From assembly GCA_900110015.1 (NCBI GenBank), contig FOCD01000001.1:744001-808000 (forward strand): DNA of 64,000 bases, read 5' to 3'. Each line of letters begins with the position of its first letter. Within the stretch, counting starts at the first letter, position 1. Below are positions 55,906-64,000 of this stretch, one piece after another. The position numbers were made by a program, and so were the translations under genes. The notes under the pieces are model-generated. The model saw only the letters and a list, made by a program, of their open reading frames with translations. It was not told the DNA's origin and ran no database searches. The DNA is from Terribacillus saccharophilus. Lineage in GTDB: Bacteria; Bacillota; Bacilli; Bacillales; Amphibacillaceae.

Positions 55906-58058
55906 TTTCTTTCGATTTCTTCCATTACATATGCTTCAAAGACGTCGCCCTCTTTAAGATCATGGAAGTTATTCAAAGTGATTCCACACTCGTAGTTTGT
56001 AGCAACTTCACGAACATCATCCTTGAAACGTTTCAGGGAATCAATTTCGTCTTCCACGATAACTACACCATCACGGATGACACGGATGGAAGCGTCACGT
56101 GTAATTTTACCTTCTGTTACATAGCTTCCTGCAATCGTACCGATGCGGGATACTTTGATAATTTGACGAACTTCCGCTTGTCCGATGACTTTCTCTTCGA
56201 ACTCAGGATCAAGCATCCCTTTCATTGCGGATTCGATTTCTTCGATAACTTTGTAGATGATGCGGTGCTGACGGATATCGACGTTTTCAGATTCCGCTGC
56301 TTTCTTCGCATTTACATCCGGACGAACGTTAAAGCCGATGATAATCGCGTTTGAAGCAGATGCCAAGATGACATCAGATTCTGTAATTGCACCTACACCA
56401 GTATGAATGATGCGGACTTTTACGCCTTCTACTTCGATTTTCTCTAAGGATGCAGCCATCGCTTCTACGGAACCATGTACGTCCGCTTTCACGATTAAGT
56501 TGATATCTTTCACTTCACCTTGTTTGATCTGGTTAAACAGATCTTCAAGGCTGACACGTGCGCCAGTAGAACGGTTTTGTTCTACTTGCTTCTGCTGTCT
56601 TGCCTCACCGACTTGACGAGCTTGTTTCTCGTCTTCAAATACCATGAATTGTTCACCGGCATTTGGTACGACGTTCAATCCTGTAATCTCAACTGGCGTG
56701 GATGGAGGAGCTGTTTTCACACGGCGTCCCATATCATTCACCATTGCACGTACACGGCCAAATGCATTACCAACAACAATACTGTCACCGATATTAAGCG
56801 TACCATTCTGAACAAGCAATGTAGCAACTGGGCCGCGACCTTTATCCAATTGTGCTTCAATTACAGTACCTTCAGCTAAACGGTTCGGGTTCGCTTTCAA
56901 TTCTTCAACCTCGGTTACGAGCAAGATCATTTCAAGCAGATCATCGATACCTTCGCGTTTTTTCGCAGATAGTTGGACGAAAATTGTGTCGCCGCCCCAA
57001 TCCTCAGGAATTAGGCCATGCTCAGTAAGCTCCTGCATAACTCGGTCGGGGTTTGCGCCTTCCAAGTCGATTTTGTTTACTGCTATGATGATTGGAACCT
57101 CAGCAGCTTTCGCATGGTTGATTGCTTCGACTGTTTGAGGCATAACGCCATCATCCGCAGCTACAACAAGGATTGCGATATCTGTAACTTGTGCACCGCG
57201 GGAACGCATGCTAGTGAAAGCCGCGTGACCAGGTGTATCAAGGAACGTGATTTTCTTACCATTTTCTTCAACTTGATACGCACCGATATGCTGTGTGATT
57301 CCGCCAGCTTCGCCTTCCGTCACTTTCGTATCACGGATAGAATCAAGAAGTGTTGTTTTACCGTGGTCAACGTGTCCCATGATTGTAACAACAGCAGGAC
57401 GTTCCTGCATGTCTTCTGTTTTATCTTCGATTTTGTAGTTATCTAGATCTGTTACATCAACATCTACTTCTTCTTCCACTTCAACGTCGTATTCTGCACA
57501 AATCATTTCAAGAGCATCTTTATCCAATTCCTGGTTCTTCGTTGCCATGACACCCTGAAGGAAGAGCTTCTTGATGATTTCAGTGGACTCCCTATGAAGT
57601 TTCGCTGCCAATTCACTGACAGTCAAAGACCCTTTGAAGGTGATTTTATCTGGAGTCGGCATTTCAGGACGCTTCTGCTGCGGTGCTTTATTGCGGTTAT
57701 TGTTACGGCCGCCGCGTCTGTTGTTATTCTGTCCGCCTTTGCCTGGTCTTTTAGCGCCATTACGCTGCTGTTGGTTGCGGTTCTGTGCACCGCCACCGCT
57801 CTTGCTTTTAGGCTTATTGTTCTGTCCGCTATTATTTGCTGAGTTAGTTGTGTTTGCTGAGTTCCCCGTTTTAATCGCTACTTTCTCGCTACCCGCGCTT
57901 TTTGCTGTGAAGCTTTTATCCAGTCTGTCCTTTGCCGTTTCATTAATCGTGGACATATGGTTAGTTACTTCGATATTCATATCTTTCAATTTCGTGATAA
58001 TTTCCTTACTGGAAACATTCTTTTCTTTTGCGTATTCATAAACACGAATCTTTGACAT
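55902..58058 (-). CDS. infB: Translation initiation factor IF-2
   Basis: The GTPase that places fMet-tRNA on the 30S subunit. The 718-residue protein has an IF2-N domain, an N/Q/G/K-rich linker (about residues 70-130), and a second IF2-N domain. The G domain has [20 protein letters not shown] and NKID, and C-terminal domains II-IV follow. It is central in the operon, 4 bp after ylxQ. Confidence 0.98.
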   Translation of the reverse strand: MSKIRVYEYAKEKNVSSKEIITKLKDMNIEVTNHMSTINETAKDRLDKSFTAKSAGSEKVAIKTGNSANTTNSANNSGQNNKPKSKSGGGAQNRNQQQRNGAKRPGKGGQNNNRRGGRNNNRNKAPQQKRPEMPTPDKITFKGSLTVSELAAKLHRESTEIIKKLFLQGVMATKNQELDKDALEMICAEYDVEVEEEVDVDVTDLDNYKIEDKTEDMQERPAVVTIMGHVDHGKTTLLDSIRDTKVTEGEAGGITQHIGAYQVEENGKKITFLDTPGHAAFTSMRSRGAQVTDIAILVVAADDGVMPQTVEAINHAKAAEVPIIIAVNKIDLEGANPDRVMQELTEHGLIPEDWGGDTIFVQLSAKKREGIDDLLEMILLVTEVEELKANPNRLAEGTVIEAQLDKGRGPVATLLVQNGTLNIGDSIVVGNAFGRVRAMVNDMGRRVKTAPPSTPVEITGLNVVPNAGEQFMVFEDEKQARQVGEARQQKQVEQNRSTGARVSLEDLFNQIKQGEVKDINLIVKADVHGSVEAMAASLEKIEVEGVKVRIIHTGVGAITESDVILASASNAIIIGFNVRPDVNAKKAAESENVDIRQHRIIYKVIEEIESAMKGMLDPEFEEKVIGQAEVRQIIKVSRIGTIAGSYVTEGKITRDASIRVIRDGVVIVEDEIDSLKRFKDDVREVATNYECGITLNNFHDLKEGDVFEAYVMEEIERK

Positions 58059-58062
58059 ACGT

Positions 58063-58380
58063 TCACCTCCGAGTGGATTCAGTGAGCAAAGATTTCAATT
58101 TGTCTGCAAAGCCTTGATCCATAATGGCAATTGCGACTCTGCCGGATTTACCAATCGCTTGTGATAATTGATCCCGGTCCTCCTCTACCTGCAGGAAGTC
58201 AATGTTGTAGAAATCAGTCTTGTTGCGAAGTTTCTTTAAGGTTTGAGGACCGACATCACTGGCAGCTATTACTAGCTTTGCTTTCTGCCGCTGGACTTCC
58301 CGGACAATTGCATCTTCCCCGAAGGTGCATTGTCCGGCACGTACAGCTAAGCCTAACAAATTCAAATAATTTTTACTCAT
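58063..58380 (-). CDS. ylxQ: YlxQ, L7Ae-family RNA-binding protein
   Basis: A 105-residue L7Ae/L30e-fold protein ([29 protein letters not shown]). Such proteins bind kink-turns; its role on the ribosome is not established. It overlaps rnpM by ATGA and is followed closely by infB. Confidence 0.93.
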   Translation of the reverse strand: MSKNYLNLLGLAVRAGQCTFGEDAIVREVQRQKAKLVIAASDVGPQTLKKLRNKTDFYNIDFLQVEEDRDQLSQAIGKSGRVAIAIMDQGFADKLKSLLTESTRR

Positions 58381-58649
58381 GAGTTCTGACCTTTCGCTAA
58401 TCGCTCAAGTTCTTCATAAATAGAATCATCGATCTGTGTATTCAAGTGGCGCGCCAGCGTATTTTGTTTCTTCGCTTTTTCTATGATAGCCATATCCTTA
58501 GAGACATACGCACCGCGACCGTTCTTCTTGCCGGTTTCATCCACAAAGACTTCGCCTTCCTTGCTGCGGACAACCCGGATCAGTTCCTGTTTTGGCTTCA
58601 TTTCGTTGGAAACCACACATTTTCGAAGCGGAACTTTCTTTTCTTTCAT
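58377..58649 (-). CDS. rnpM: RnpM (YlxR), nucleic-acid-binding regulator
   Basis: A 90-residue YlxR-family protein with KCVVSNEMKPKQELIRVVR and GRGAYVSKD. B. subtilis YlxR has been renamed RnpM after its binding to RNase P RNA; it also affects glucose-dependent transcription. It is 15 bp after nusA. Confidence 0.93.
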   Translation of the reverse strand: MKEKKVPLRKCVVSNEMKPKQELIRVVRSKEGEVFVDETGKKNGRGAYVSKDMAIIEKAKKQNTLARHLNTQIDDSIYEELERLAKGQNS

Positions 58650-58664
58650 TTACAGCGCCCCTTA

Positions 58665-59771
58665 TCAATATGTGTCTTCGTCGTCAAAATCGTCGAAGTC
58701 GTCTGCTTCTGCATCTTGCTTAGTCAATATGCCAAGCTCGATTGCTTCAGTCTCAGATTTGATATCGATTTTCCAGCCTGTTAATTTCGCTGCCAAACGG
58801 GCGTTTTGACCACGTTTACCGATTGCAAGGCTCAGCTGGTAATCAGGTACGATGACCGTTGTCGCTTTTTCATCCTCATCAACAAGAACAGAGATGACCT
58901 TGGAAGGACTAAGCGCATTTGATACGTATTCTACCGGATCTTCCGACCACTCAACGATATCAATTTTTTCACCTTTAAGCTCATTCACGATTGCTTGGAC
59001 ACGCTGACCGCGCTGACCAACGCAGGAACCGACCGGATCAACTTCTGCTTGAGATGCGTATACAGAAATCTTCGAACGATCTCCAGCTTCACGTGCTACA
59101 GAACGAATCTCTACAGTACCATCATAAATTTCTGGCACTTCCATTTCAAATAATCGCTTCAAAAGACCTGGATGAGTCCGAGAAACAAAAATGCTTGGTC
59201 CTTTGTTCGTGTTCTCCACTTTCGTTACATATACCTTCAAGCGATCATGGATTTCATATTTCTCCGTAGACATCTGTTCGCTTTCCGGCAATTTCGCTTC
59301 GATTTTGCCAAGATCAACATAGATGAATCTTGGATCATTGCGGGAGACGATACCAGTCATGACATCTTCTTCCCGATCTGCGTATTCACTAAAGATCACG
59401 CCGCGCTCTGCCTCACGTACACGCTGTGTAACGACTTGCTTCGCTGCCTGCGCTGCAATTCGGCCAAAGTCCTTCGGTGTTACTTCAATTTCAACAACAT
59501 CACCGATATCGTACGTACCGGAAATAGCACGAGCTTCATCCAGTGTCATCTGTTGCTGACTGTCATCGACTTCCTCGACAACATCTTTACGGGCAAATAC
59601 TTTCATGGACCCAGTTGTTTCATTCAAATCAACACGTACATTCGTAGCTGATTTGAAGTTCTTTTTATAAGCGGAGATCAAGGCTGCTTCCAGCGCTTCG
59701 ATCAGGACGTCCTTATTAATCCCTTTCTCTTTCTCCAAATAAGTAATGGCATCAAAAAGCTCGCTGCTCAC
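58665..59771 (-). CDS. nusA: Transcription termination/antitermination factor NusA
   Basis: A 368-residue NusA with an N-terminal RNA polymerase-binding domain, S1 domain (GIVSRNDPRFIYVDLGKIEAKLP) and two KH domains (DPVGSCVGQRGQRVQAI; SLAIGKRGQNARLAAKLTGW). It has an acidic tail (DDFDDFDDEDT) and no C-terminal acidic repeats, as in Firmicutes. It modulates pausing and intrinsic termination. NusA limits its own operon in B. subtilis; the terminator in the leader here fits that. Confidence 0.98.
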   Translation of the reverse strand: MSSELFDAITYLEKEKGINKDVLIEALEAALISAYKKNFKSATNVRVDLNETTGSMKVFARKDVVEEVDDSQQQMTLDEARAISGTYDIGDVVEIEVTPKDFGRIAAQAAKQVVTQRVREAERGVIFSEYADREEDVMTGIVSRNDPRFIYVDLGKIEAKLPESEQMSTEKYEIHDRLKVYVTKVENTNKGPSIFVSRTHPGLLKRLFEMEVPEIYDGTVEIRSVAREAGDRSKISVYASQAEVDPVGSCVGQRGQRVQAIVNELKGEKIDIVEWSEDPVEYVSNALSPSKVISVLVDEDEKATTVIVPDYQLSLAIGKRGQNARLAAKLTGWKIDIKSETEAIELGILTKQDAEADDFDDFDDEDTY

Positions 59772-59785
59772 TCGTATATCCCCCT

Positions 59786-60259
59786 TTAGTTAAACGTTAC
59801 AGCCAGACGTGCCTTCGCGATTTTCTCATATGGAAGGGACACTTCCTTTTTCCTCGCTTTGATCATGACTTCCAATGTCAATACATCGTCTTCGAACGCC
59901 TTCAATGTACCTTGATACTCTTTCTCGTTATCGATCGGCTCATACAGCTTTACATGTACTGTTTTGCCGATGCTTTTTGTAATTGCTTGTTTCGTTTTTA
60001 ACGGTCTTTCCGCTCCTGGCGAAGAAACCTCAAGGAAGTATGGAAGATCAACCGGATCATTCTCATCTAGAATTGCACTCAACTTCTCTGAGACGATGGC
60101 GCACTCCTCGATATCAATGCCTTCCGTTTTGTCGACATAAACACGCAGGAACCAGTTCTTGCCTTCCTTGACGAATTCTACGTCAACCAACTCAAGCTGC
60201 AGCTCTTCCATGATCGGTTGTAGATAGCTTTCCGTAACTTCCGTTATATTAGCTGCCAA
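59786..60259 (-). CDS. rimP: Ribosome maturation factor RimP
   Basis: A 157-residue 30S assembly factor with VEFVKEGKNWFLRVYVDKTEGIDIEEC and VSSPGAERPL. The start is TTG at 60259, with AAAGGAGG 7 nt upstream; the longer frame to 60367 lies within the leader structure. It is first gene of the nusA-infB operon. Confidence 0.96.
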   Translation of the reverse strand: MAANITEVTESYLQPIMEELQLELVDVEFVKEGKNWFLRVYVDKTEGIDIEECAIVSEKLSAILDENDPVDLPYFLEVSSPGAERPLKTKQAITKSIGKTVHVKLYEPIDNEKEYQGTLKAFEDDVLTLEVMIKARKKEVSLPYEKIAKARLAVTFN

Positions 60260-60311
60260 AATGCTTCCTCCTTTACTGCACGCTTTCAGGCGAATATTAC
60301 TTTTAAAATGG

Positions 60312-60418
60312 GTAAGGGCGTGCCTCTCAATAGAAAACCCTTGCCCGAAATGGAAGCAAGGGAACAATGTTTATCATGTGCTTTTTGCTACAAAACAACG
60401 AAGAGGCGCTCCCCTTAC
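60312..60418 (-). promoter_or_regulatory. Structured leader of the rimP-nusA operon
   Basis: An outer stem pairs 60402-60418 (GTAAGGGGAGCGCCTCT on the RNA strand) with 60312-60327 (AGAGGCACGCCCTTAC). It encloses an inner CCCTTGC/GCAAGGG hairpin. It lies between a terminator and the rimP SD. The fold is read by eye. Confidence 0.55.
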
Positions 60419-60441
60419 AAACTTGATGCCGAATCCATGGT

Positions 60442-60476
60442 ATGAAAAAGAGTGGGAAATCCCACTCTTGATCTGG
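60442..60476 (-). terminator. polC terminator / possible leader attenuator
   Basis: Perfect 10-bp stem AAGAGTGGGA with TTTTT tail. It lies about 60 bp after the polC stop, yet also 20-50 nt downstream of a good promoter that points to rimP. Confidence 0.85.
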
Positions 60477-60500
60477 TTCGTATCAATACCGCTATTGGAT

Positions 60501-60529
60501 AATATACCACAAGTTTCTTATTTAGGCAA
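60501..60529 (-). promoter_or_regulatory. Probable sigma-A promoter of rimP-nusA-infB operon
   Basis: TTGCCT at 60529-60524, 17-bp spacer ending TGG, and TATATT at 60506-60501, just after the polC stop. Confidence 0.6.
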
Positions 60530-60537
60530 GAATCCTG

Positions 60538-63500
60538 TTAGAATAGCGAAAGCTGGTTCTGGTCAGCCATTCCTTCCAGACAGCCATGCTGATCCATATA
60601 CTCCAATACCGTTTTACTGATCCTGCTTCGTTCACGCAAATCCTCTTTTGATAGGAACTCGCCATCTTCCCGTACTTTCACGATATTAAGCGCAGCATTG
60701 GTACCTAGTCCGTCAATTGCATTGAACGGCGGAATCAAGCTGTCTCCATCAACAAGAAAGTCAGTTGCACTGGATTTGTACAAATCTACTCGCTGGAAAT
60801 GGAAGCCTCGCTCACACATCTCAAGGGAAAGCTCCAGTACCGTCACAAGGTTCTTCTCTTTTGGAGAAGCATCATGTCCCTTTTGGTTGATTTCGTTGAT
60901 ACGCTGGCGGATTGCATCCGGTCCTTTGATCATCGTATCAAGCTCGAAATCACTAGCTCGTACACTGAAGTACGCTGCATAGAAGAGAATTGGATGATGC
61001 ACCTTAAAGTAGGCAATTCGCACAGCCATGAGTACATATGCCGCTGCGTGGGCTTTCGGGAACATGTACTTGATCTTCAGACAGGAATCGATATACCAAT
61101 CCGGTACATTGTTCTTCTTCATATCTTCTATCCATTCATCTTGGAGGCCTTTCCCTTTTCGGACAGACTCCATGATCTTGAACGCAAGAGATGAATCAAG
61201 GCCTCTGTGCATTAAATATACCATGATGTCATCACGACAGCCGATTACTTCAGGCAATGTGCAAATACCACTGTTGATTAATTCCTGAGCATTACCAAGC
61301 CATACATCTGTACCATGAGAAAGACCGGAAATCTGGACAAGCTCGGCAAAAGTTGACGGGTTCGTATCCTCCAGCATCTGGCGGACGAAACGCGTTCCAA
61401 ACTCCGGTACACCAAGTGTTCCTGTTTTACACATTATTTGTTCTGCCGTCACACCTAATGCGTCAGGTCCGGAAAAGATCTTCATCACTTCCGGGTCGTT
61501 CGTCGGTATTGTTTTCGGATCGATACCTGACAAATCCTGAAGCATTCGGATAACGGTCGGATCATCGTGTCCGAGAATATCCAGCTTCAGCAGATTATCA
61601 TGAATTGAGTGGAAGTCGAAATGAGTCGTTTTCCATTCAGAATTGCGGTCATCTGCTGGGAACTGGATAGGTGTGAAGTCATATATATCTTGGTCATCAG
61701 GTACAACAATTATACCACCTGGGTGCTGCCCAGTCGTTCTTTTAACACCGGTAGTTCCTTGCACTAGACGATCCACTTCCGCGTTGCGGATATGAAGCTG
61801 ATTATCACTGGCATAGCCTTTTACATAACCGTAGGCTGTTTTTTCTGCTACAGTTCCTATTGTGCCGGCACGATATACCTTGTCTTCTCCAAACAGCACT
61901 TTCGTGTAGTTATGGGCTTGCGGCTGATAAGCTCCAGAGAAGTTCAAATCGATATCGGGAACTTTATCACCTTTGAATCCTAGGAAGGTTTCGAACGGGA
62001 TATCCTGTCCATCCCTCTTCAATGATTCGCCGCATGACGGACAATTTTTCGCAGGAAGATCGTAGCCGCTGGCAACAGATCCATCATTGAAGAACTCGTG
62101 GTACTTGCAGCCAGGGCAAACATAATGCGGCGGTAACGGGTTTACCTCGGTAATATCGGTTAGCGTCGCAATCAATGACGAGCCGACTGACCCACGAGAC
62201 CCAACCAAGTATCCGTCTTCCAGTGATTTCTTCACCAGCTTATGCGAAATTAAATATATAACGGCAAATCCGTGGCCGATAATACTTTTCAGTTCCTTCT
62301 CAATTCGTTTCTCGACTATTTCCGGCAATTCTTCACCATAGATGCTCCGGGCACGATCATAGCTCATCTGGCGCATTTCGTCTTCCGCACCATCAATATT
62401 AGGCGTGTACAGATCTTCTTTGACCGGTTTCACATCTTCCATCATGTCAGAAACTCTCTTCGTGTTCGTCACAACGATCTCTTTCGCTTTTTCAGAAGGA
62501 AGGAAATCAAAGCAAGCAAGCATTTCTGGTGTCGTGCGGAAATGGACATCAGGTAAAGTCTGTCTGCTAAGTGGGTTACCATTCTGCGACTTGATCAAGA
62601 TATTTCTATACTGCTTTTCGTGCTCTTCAATATAATGCACATTACCGGTCGCAACTACCGGCTTATCCAGATCTTCACCTAGTTCGACAATGTTGCGAAG
62701 GATGTCAAACAGATGTGCCTCATTCTGGACAAGCTCTTTCTCGATCAAATGATAATAGTTAGATGGCGGCTGCACTTCAATCACATCATAAAATGCCGCA
62801 GCTTCTGCTGCATCTTCCTTCGATTTTTGCATCATTGCCTCGAACACTTCACCTTTGTCACAGCCTGAGCTTATAATCAAACCTTCTCGATGCTGTTCCA
62901 GTTTGGAACGAGGGATTCTCGGTACACGATAAAAGTAGTCTACATGTGACATACTTACAAGCTTGTACATGTTCTTCAAGCCAGCTTCATTCTGCACATA
63001 GATTGTACAATGGTATGGACGGGAACGTTGATATGCGTTTCCTTCCCCCATGTAGTTATTTAGCTGATTGTGATTCATGATTTCTTTATTGAAGGCTTCC
63101 TTTAATAAACGCCAAAGCAAGTAACTAGTAGCTTCTGTATCGTAGATTGCGCGGTGATGCTGCGTTAATTCGATATCCAGGAATTTACACAGTGTATTCA
63201 AGCGGTGATTCTTCAGCTGCGGAAACAGGAATCTGGCAAGCTCCAGTGTATCAATAACTGCATTCGGTGCCTTCTCCAGACCAATTCGCTTGAAGCCTTG
63301 ATTTAAAAATCCCATATCGAAGCTTGCGTTATGAGCAACTAAAACATCATCGCCCATCCAAGCGTTAAAATCATTCAAAACGTCCTCGATTTCAGGCGCA
63401 TCTACAAGCATATCGTCCGTGATGCCAGTCAAGTCGATTATCGTTTGACTAAGCTTTTGATGCGGATTGGCAAATCGTTCGAAGCGGTCTACAATTTCTC

Positions 63501-64000
63501 CGTCATGGAACCTCACCGCAGCCAGTTCGATTATTTTATCATAGGAAGCGGATAGACCTGTCGTCTCTACGTCGAATACGATATAAGTCGCTTTCTCCAA
63601 ATTGATATCTTTGCTGTTGTATGCAATAGGAACCCCATCGTCGACAAGGTTGGCTTCCAATCCATAGATAACTTTTACATTGTTTTTCTTACCGGCAGCA
63701 AATGCTTCCGGATAACTCTGCACGACAGCATGATCCGTAATTGCGATACTTTCATGTCCGAATCTCGCTGCGGTCTCAATTAAACGGCTTGCTGATGTAA
63801 CAGCATCCATTTGACTCATAAGCGTATGTGCATGCAGTTCGACACGCTTCTCCCCTTCTTCAGCTTCATCCCGGCGAAGAGTGACGGTGATCTGGTTGAT
63901 GTCATTTGCCATCATAGTCAGTTCATTTGTGAAGTTGTCTGTCTGGATGCTTCCGCGAGCTTTTATCCACATACCTTTTTTGAGCTGCTTGAATTTATCA
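60538..64000 (-). CDS. polC: DNA polymerase III alpha subunit PolC, N-terminus cut by window edge
   Basis: The essential replicative polymerase of Firmicutes. The frame stays open to the right edge, so the roughly 290 N-terminal residues lie outside. Visible parts are the end of the OB domain ([15 protein letters not shown]) and the PHP start [12 protein letters not shown]. An inserted DnaQ-like proofreading exonuclease has [18 protein letters not shown] and [10 protein letters not shown]. The polymerase core follows ([39 protein letters not shown]), and [17 protein letters not shown] form its zinc module. The end SLF is normal. Confidence 0.97.
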   Translation of the reverse strand, partial: DKFKQLKKGMWIKARGSIQTDNFTNELTMMANDINQITVTLRRDEAEEGEKRVELHAHTLMSQMDAVTSASRLIETAARFGHESIAITDHAVVQSYPEAFAAGKKNNVKVIYGLEANLVDDGVPIAYNSKDINLEKATYIVFDVETTGLSASYDKIIELAAVRFHDGEIVDRFERFANPHQKLSQTIIDLTGITDDMLVDAPEIEDVLNDFNAWMGDDVLVAHNASFDMGFLNQGFKRIGLEKAPNAVIDTLELARFLFPQLKNHRLNTLCKFLDIELTQHHRAIYDTEATSYLLWRLLKEAFNKEIMNHNQLNNYMGEGNAYQRSRPYHCTIYVQNEAGLKNMYKLVSMSHVDYFYRVPRIPRSKLEQHREGLIISSGCDKGEVFEAMMQKSKEDAAEAAAFYDVIEVQPPSNYYHLIEKELVQNEAHLFDILRNIVELGEDLDKPVVATGNVHYIEEHEKQYRNILIKSQNGNPLSRQTLPDVHFRTTPEMLACFDFLPSEKAKEIVVTNTKRVSDMMEDVKPVKEDLYTPNIDGAEDEMRQMSYDRARSIYGEELPEIVEKRIEKELKSIIGHGFAVIYLISHKLVKKSLEDGYLVGSRGSVGSSLIATLTDITEVNPLPPHYVCPGCKYHEFFNDGSVASGYDLPAKNCPSCGESLKRDGQDIPFETFLGFKGDKVPDIDLNFSGAYQPQAHNYTKVLFGEDKVYRAGTIGTVAEKTAYGYVKGYASDNQLHIRNAEVDRLVQGTTGVKRTTGQHPGGIIVVPDDQDIYDFTPIQFPADDRNSEWKTTHFDFHSIHDNLLKLDILGHDDPTVIRMLQDLSGIDPKTIPTNDPEVMKIFSGPDALGVTAEQIMCKTGTLGVPEFGTRFVRQMLEDTNPSTFAELVQISGLSHGTDVWLGNAQELINSGICTLPEVIGCRDDIMVYLMHRGLDSSLAFKIMESVRKGKGLQDEWIEDMKKNNVPDWYIDSCLKIKYMFPKAHAAAYVLMAVRIAYFKVHHPILFYAAYFSVRASDFELDTMIKGPDAIRQRINEINQKGHDASPKEKNLVTVLELSLEMCERGFHFQRVDLYKSSATDFLVDGDSLIPPFNAIDGLGTNAALNIVKVREDGEFLSKEDLRERSRISKTVLEYMDQHGCLEGMADQNQLSLF

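Noticed and set aside
60261-60620. 119-codon plus-strand ORF opposite the rimP leader
   Set aside because: Antisense to the leader, a terminator and the polC end; no SD.
1-64000. CRISPR arrays, rRNA or tRNA genes, complete insertion sequences
   Set aside because: No regularly spaced repeats, no tRNA cloverleaf or rRNA segments and no transposase-like protein were found.

Overview
The window is a low-to-moderate GC Bacillaceae chromosome segment. It carries sporulation genes (spoVK, a gerA-type operon, cotE, spoVS, dpaA/dpaB) and a gene order close to the Bacillus subtilis polC-to-glnA arc. Nearly every gene is on the minus strand, so the order below follows transcription, from high to low coordinates. 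Protein style suggests an Oceanobacillus/Virgibacillus/Terribacillus-like relative; this is an inference, since no 16S rRNA lies in the window.

Right end (64.0-53 kb): a truncated polC, then the rimP-nusA-rnpM(ylxR)-ylxQ-infB-ylxP-rbfA operon with a structured leader, then truB-ribF and monocistronic rpsO. Middle right (53-43 kb): pnp, the deacetylase-like ylxY, the M16 peptidase mlpA, ymxH, the dipicolinate synthase genes dpaA-dpaB behind a textbook sigma-K promoter, and asd-dapG-dapA, which feed diaminopimelate, lysine and dipicolinate synthesis. tepA-ylzJ follow. Middle (42-29 kb): ftsK/spoIIIE, a nucleoside ABC importer (nupN-like lipoprotein plus nupOPQ), and the ymfF-ymfH-ymfI-ymfJ-ymfK-rodZ-like-pgsA-cinA series. 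Middle left (28-13 kb): recA with its SOS box, rny, ymdB, spoVS, miaB-ricA, cotE, mutS-mutL, a lineage-specific pair (cytosolic-looking M23 lysin and Dps-like protein), and miaA-hfq. Left (13-3 kb): spoVK, a complete gerAA-gerAB-gerAC operon, hflX-ynbB, and glnR-glnA with GlnR boxes.

The first 3 kb is the only accessory-looking region. It holds a partial SDR gene, a divergent TetR-type regulator broken by an exact 19-bp tandem duplication, a phage-type holin, an orphan 81-codon gene and a decayed tyrosine integrase beside glnA. It looks like a phage or island remnant.

I did not find a convincing new multi-gene system. The most checkable unusual signals are the duplication-inactivated regulator, the terminator-containing leader of rimP-nusA, the SOS box embedded in a 13-bp inverted repeat between cinA and recA, the Dps-like protein lacking ferroxidase ligands that sits behind an M23 lysin without a signal peptide, and paired repeats upstream of nupN. 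Many starts were reassigned to match ribosome binding sites, often to TTG or GTG codons.
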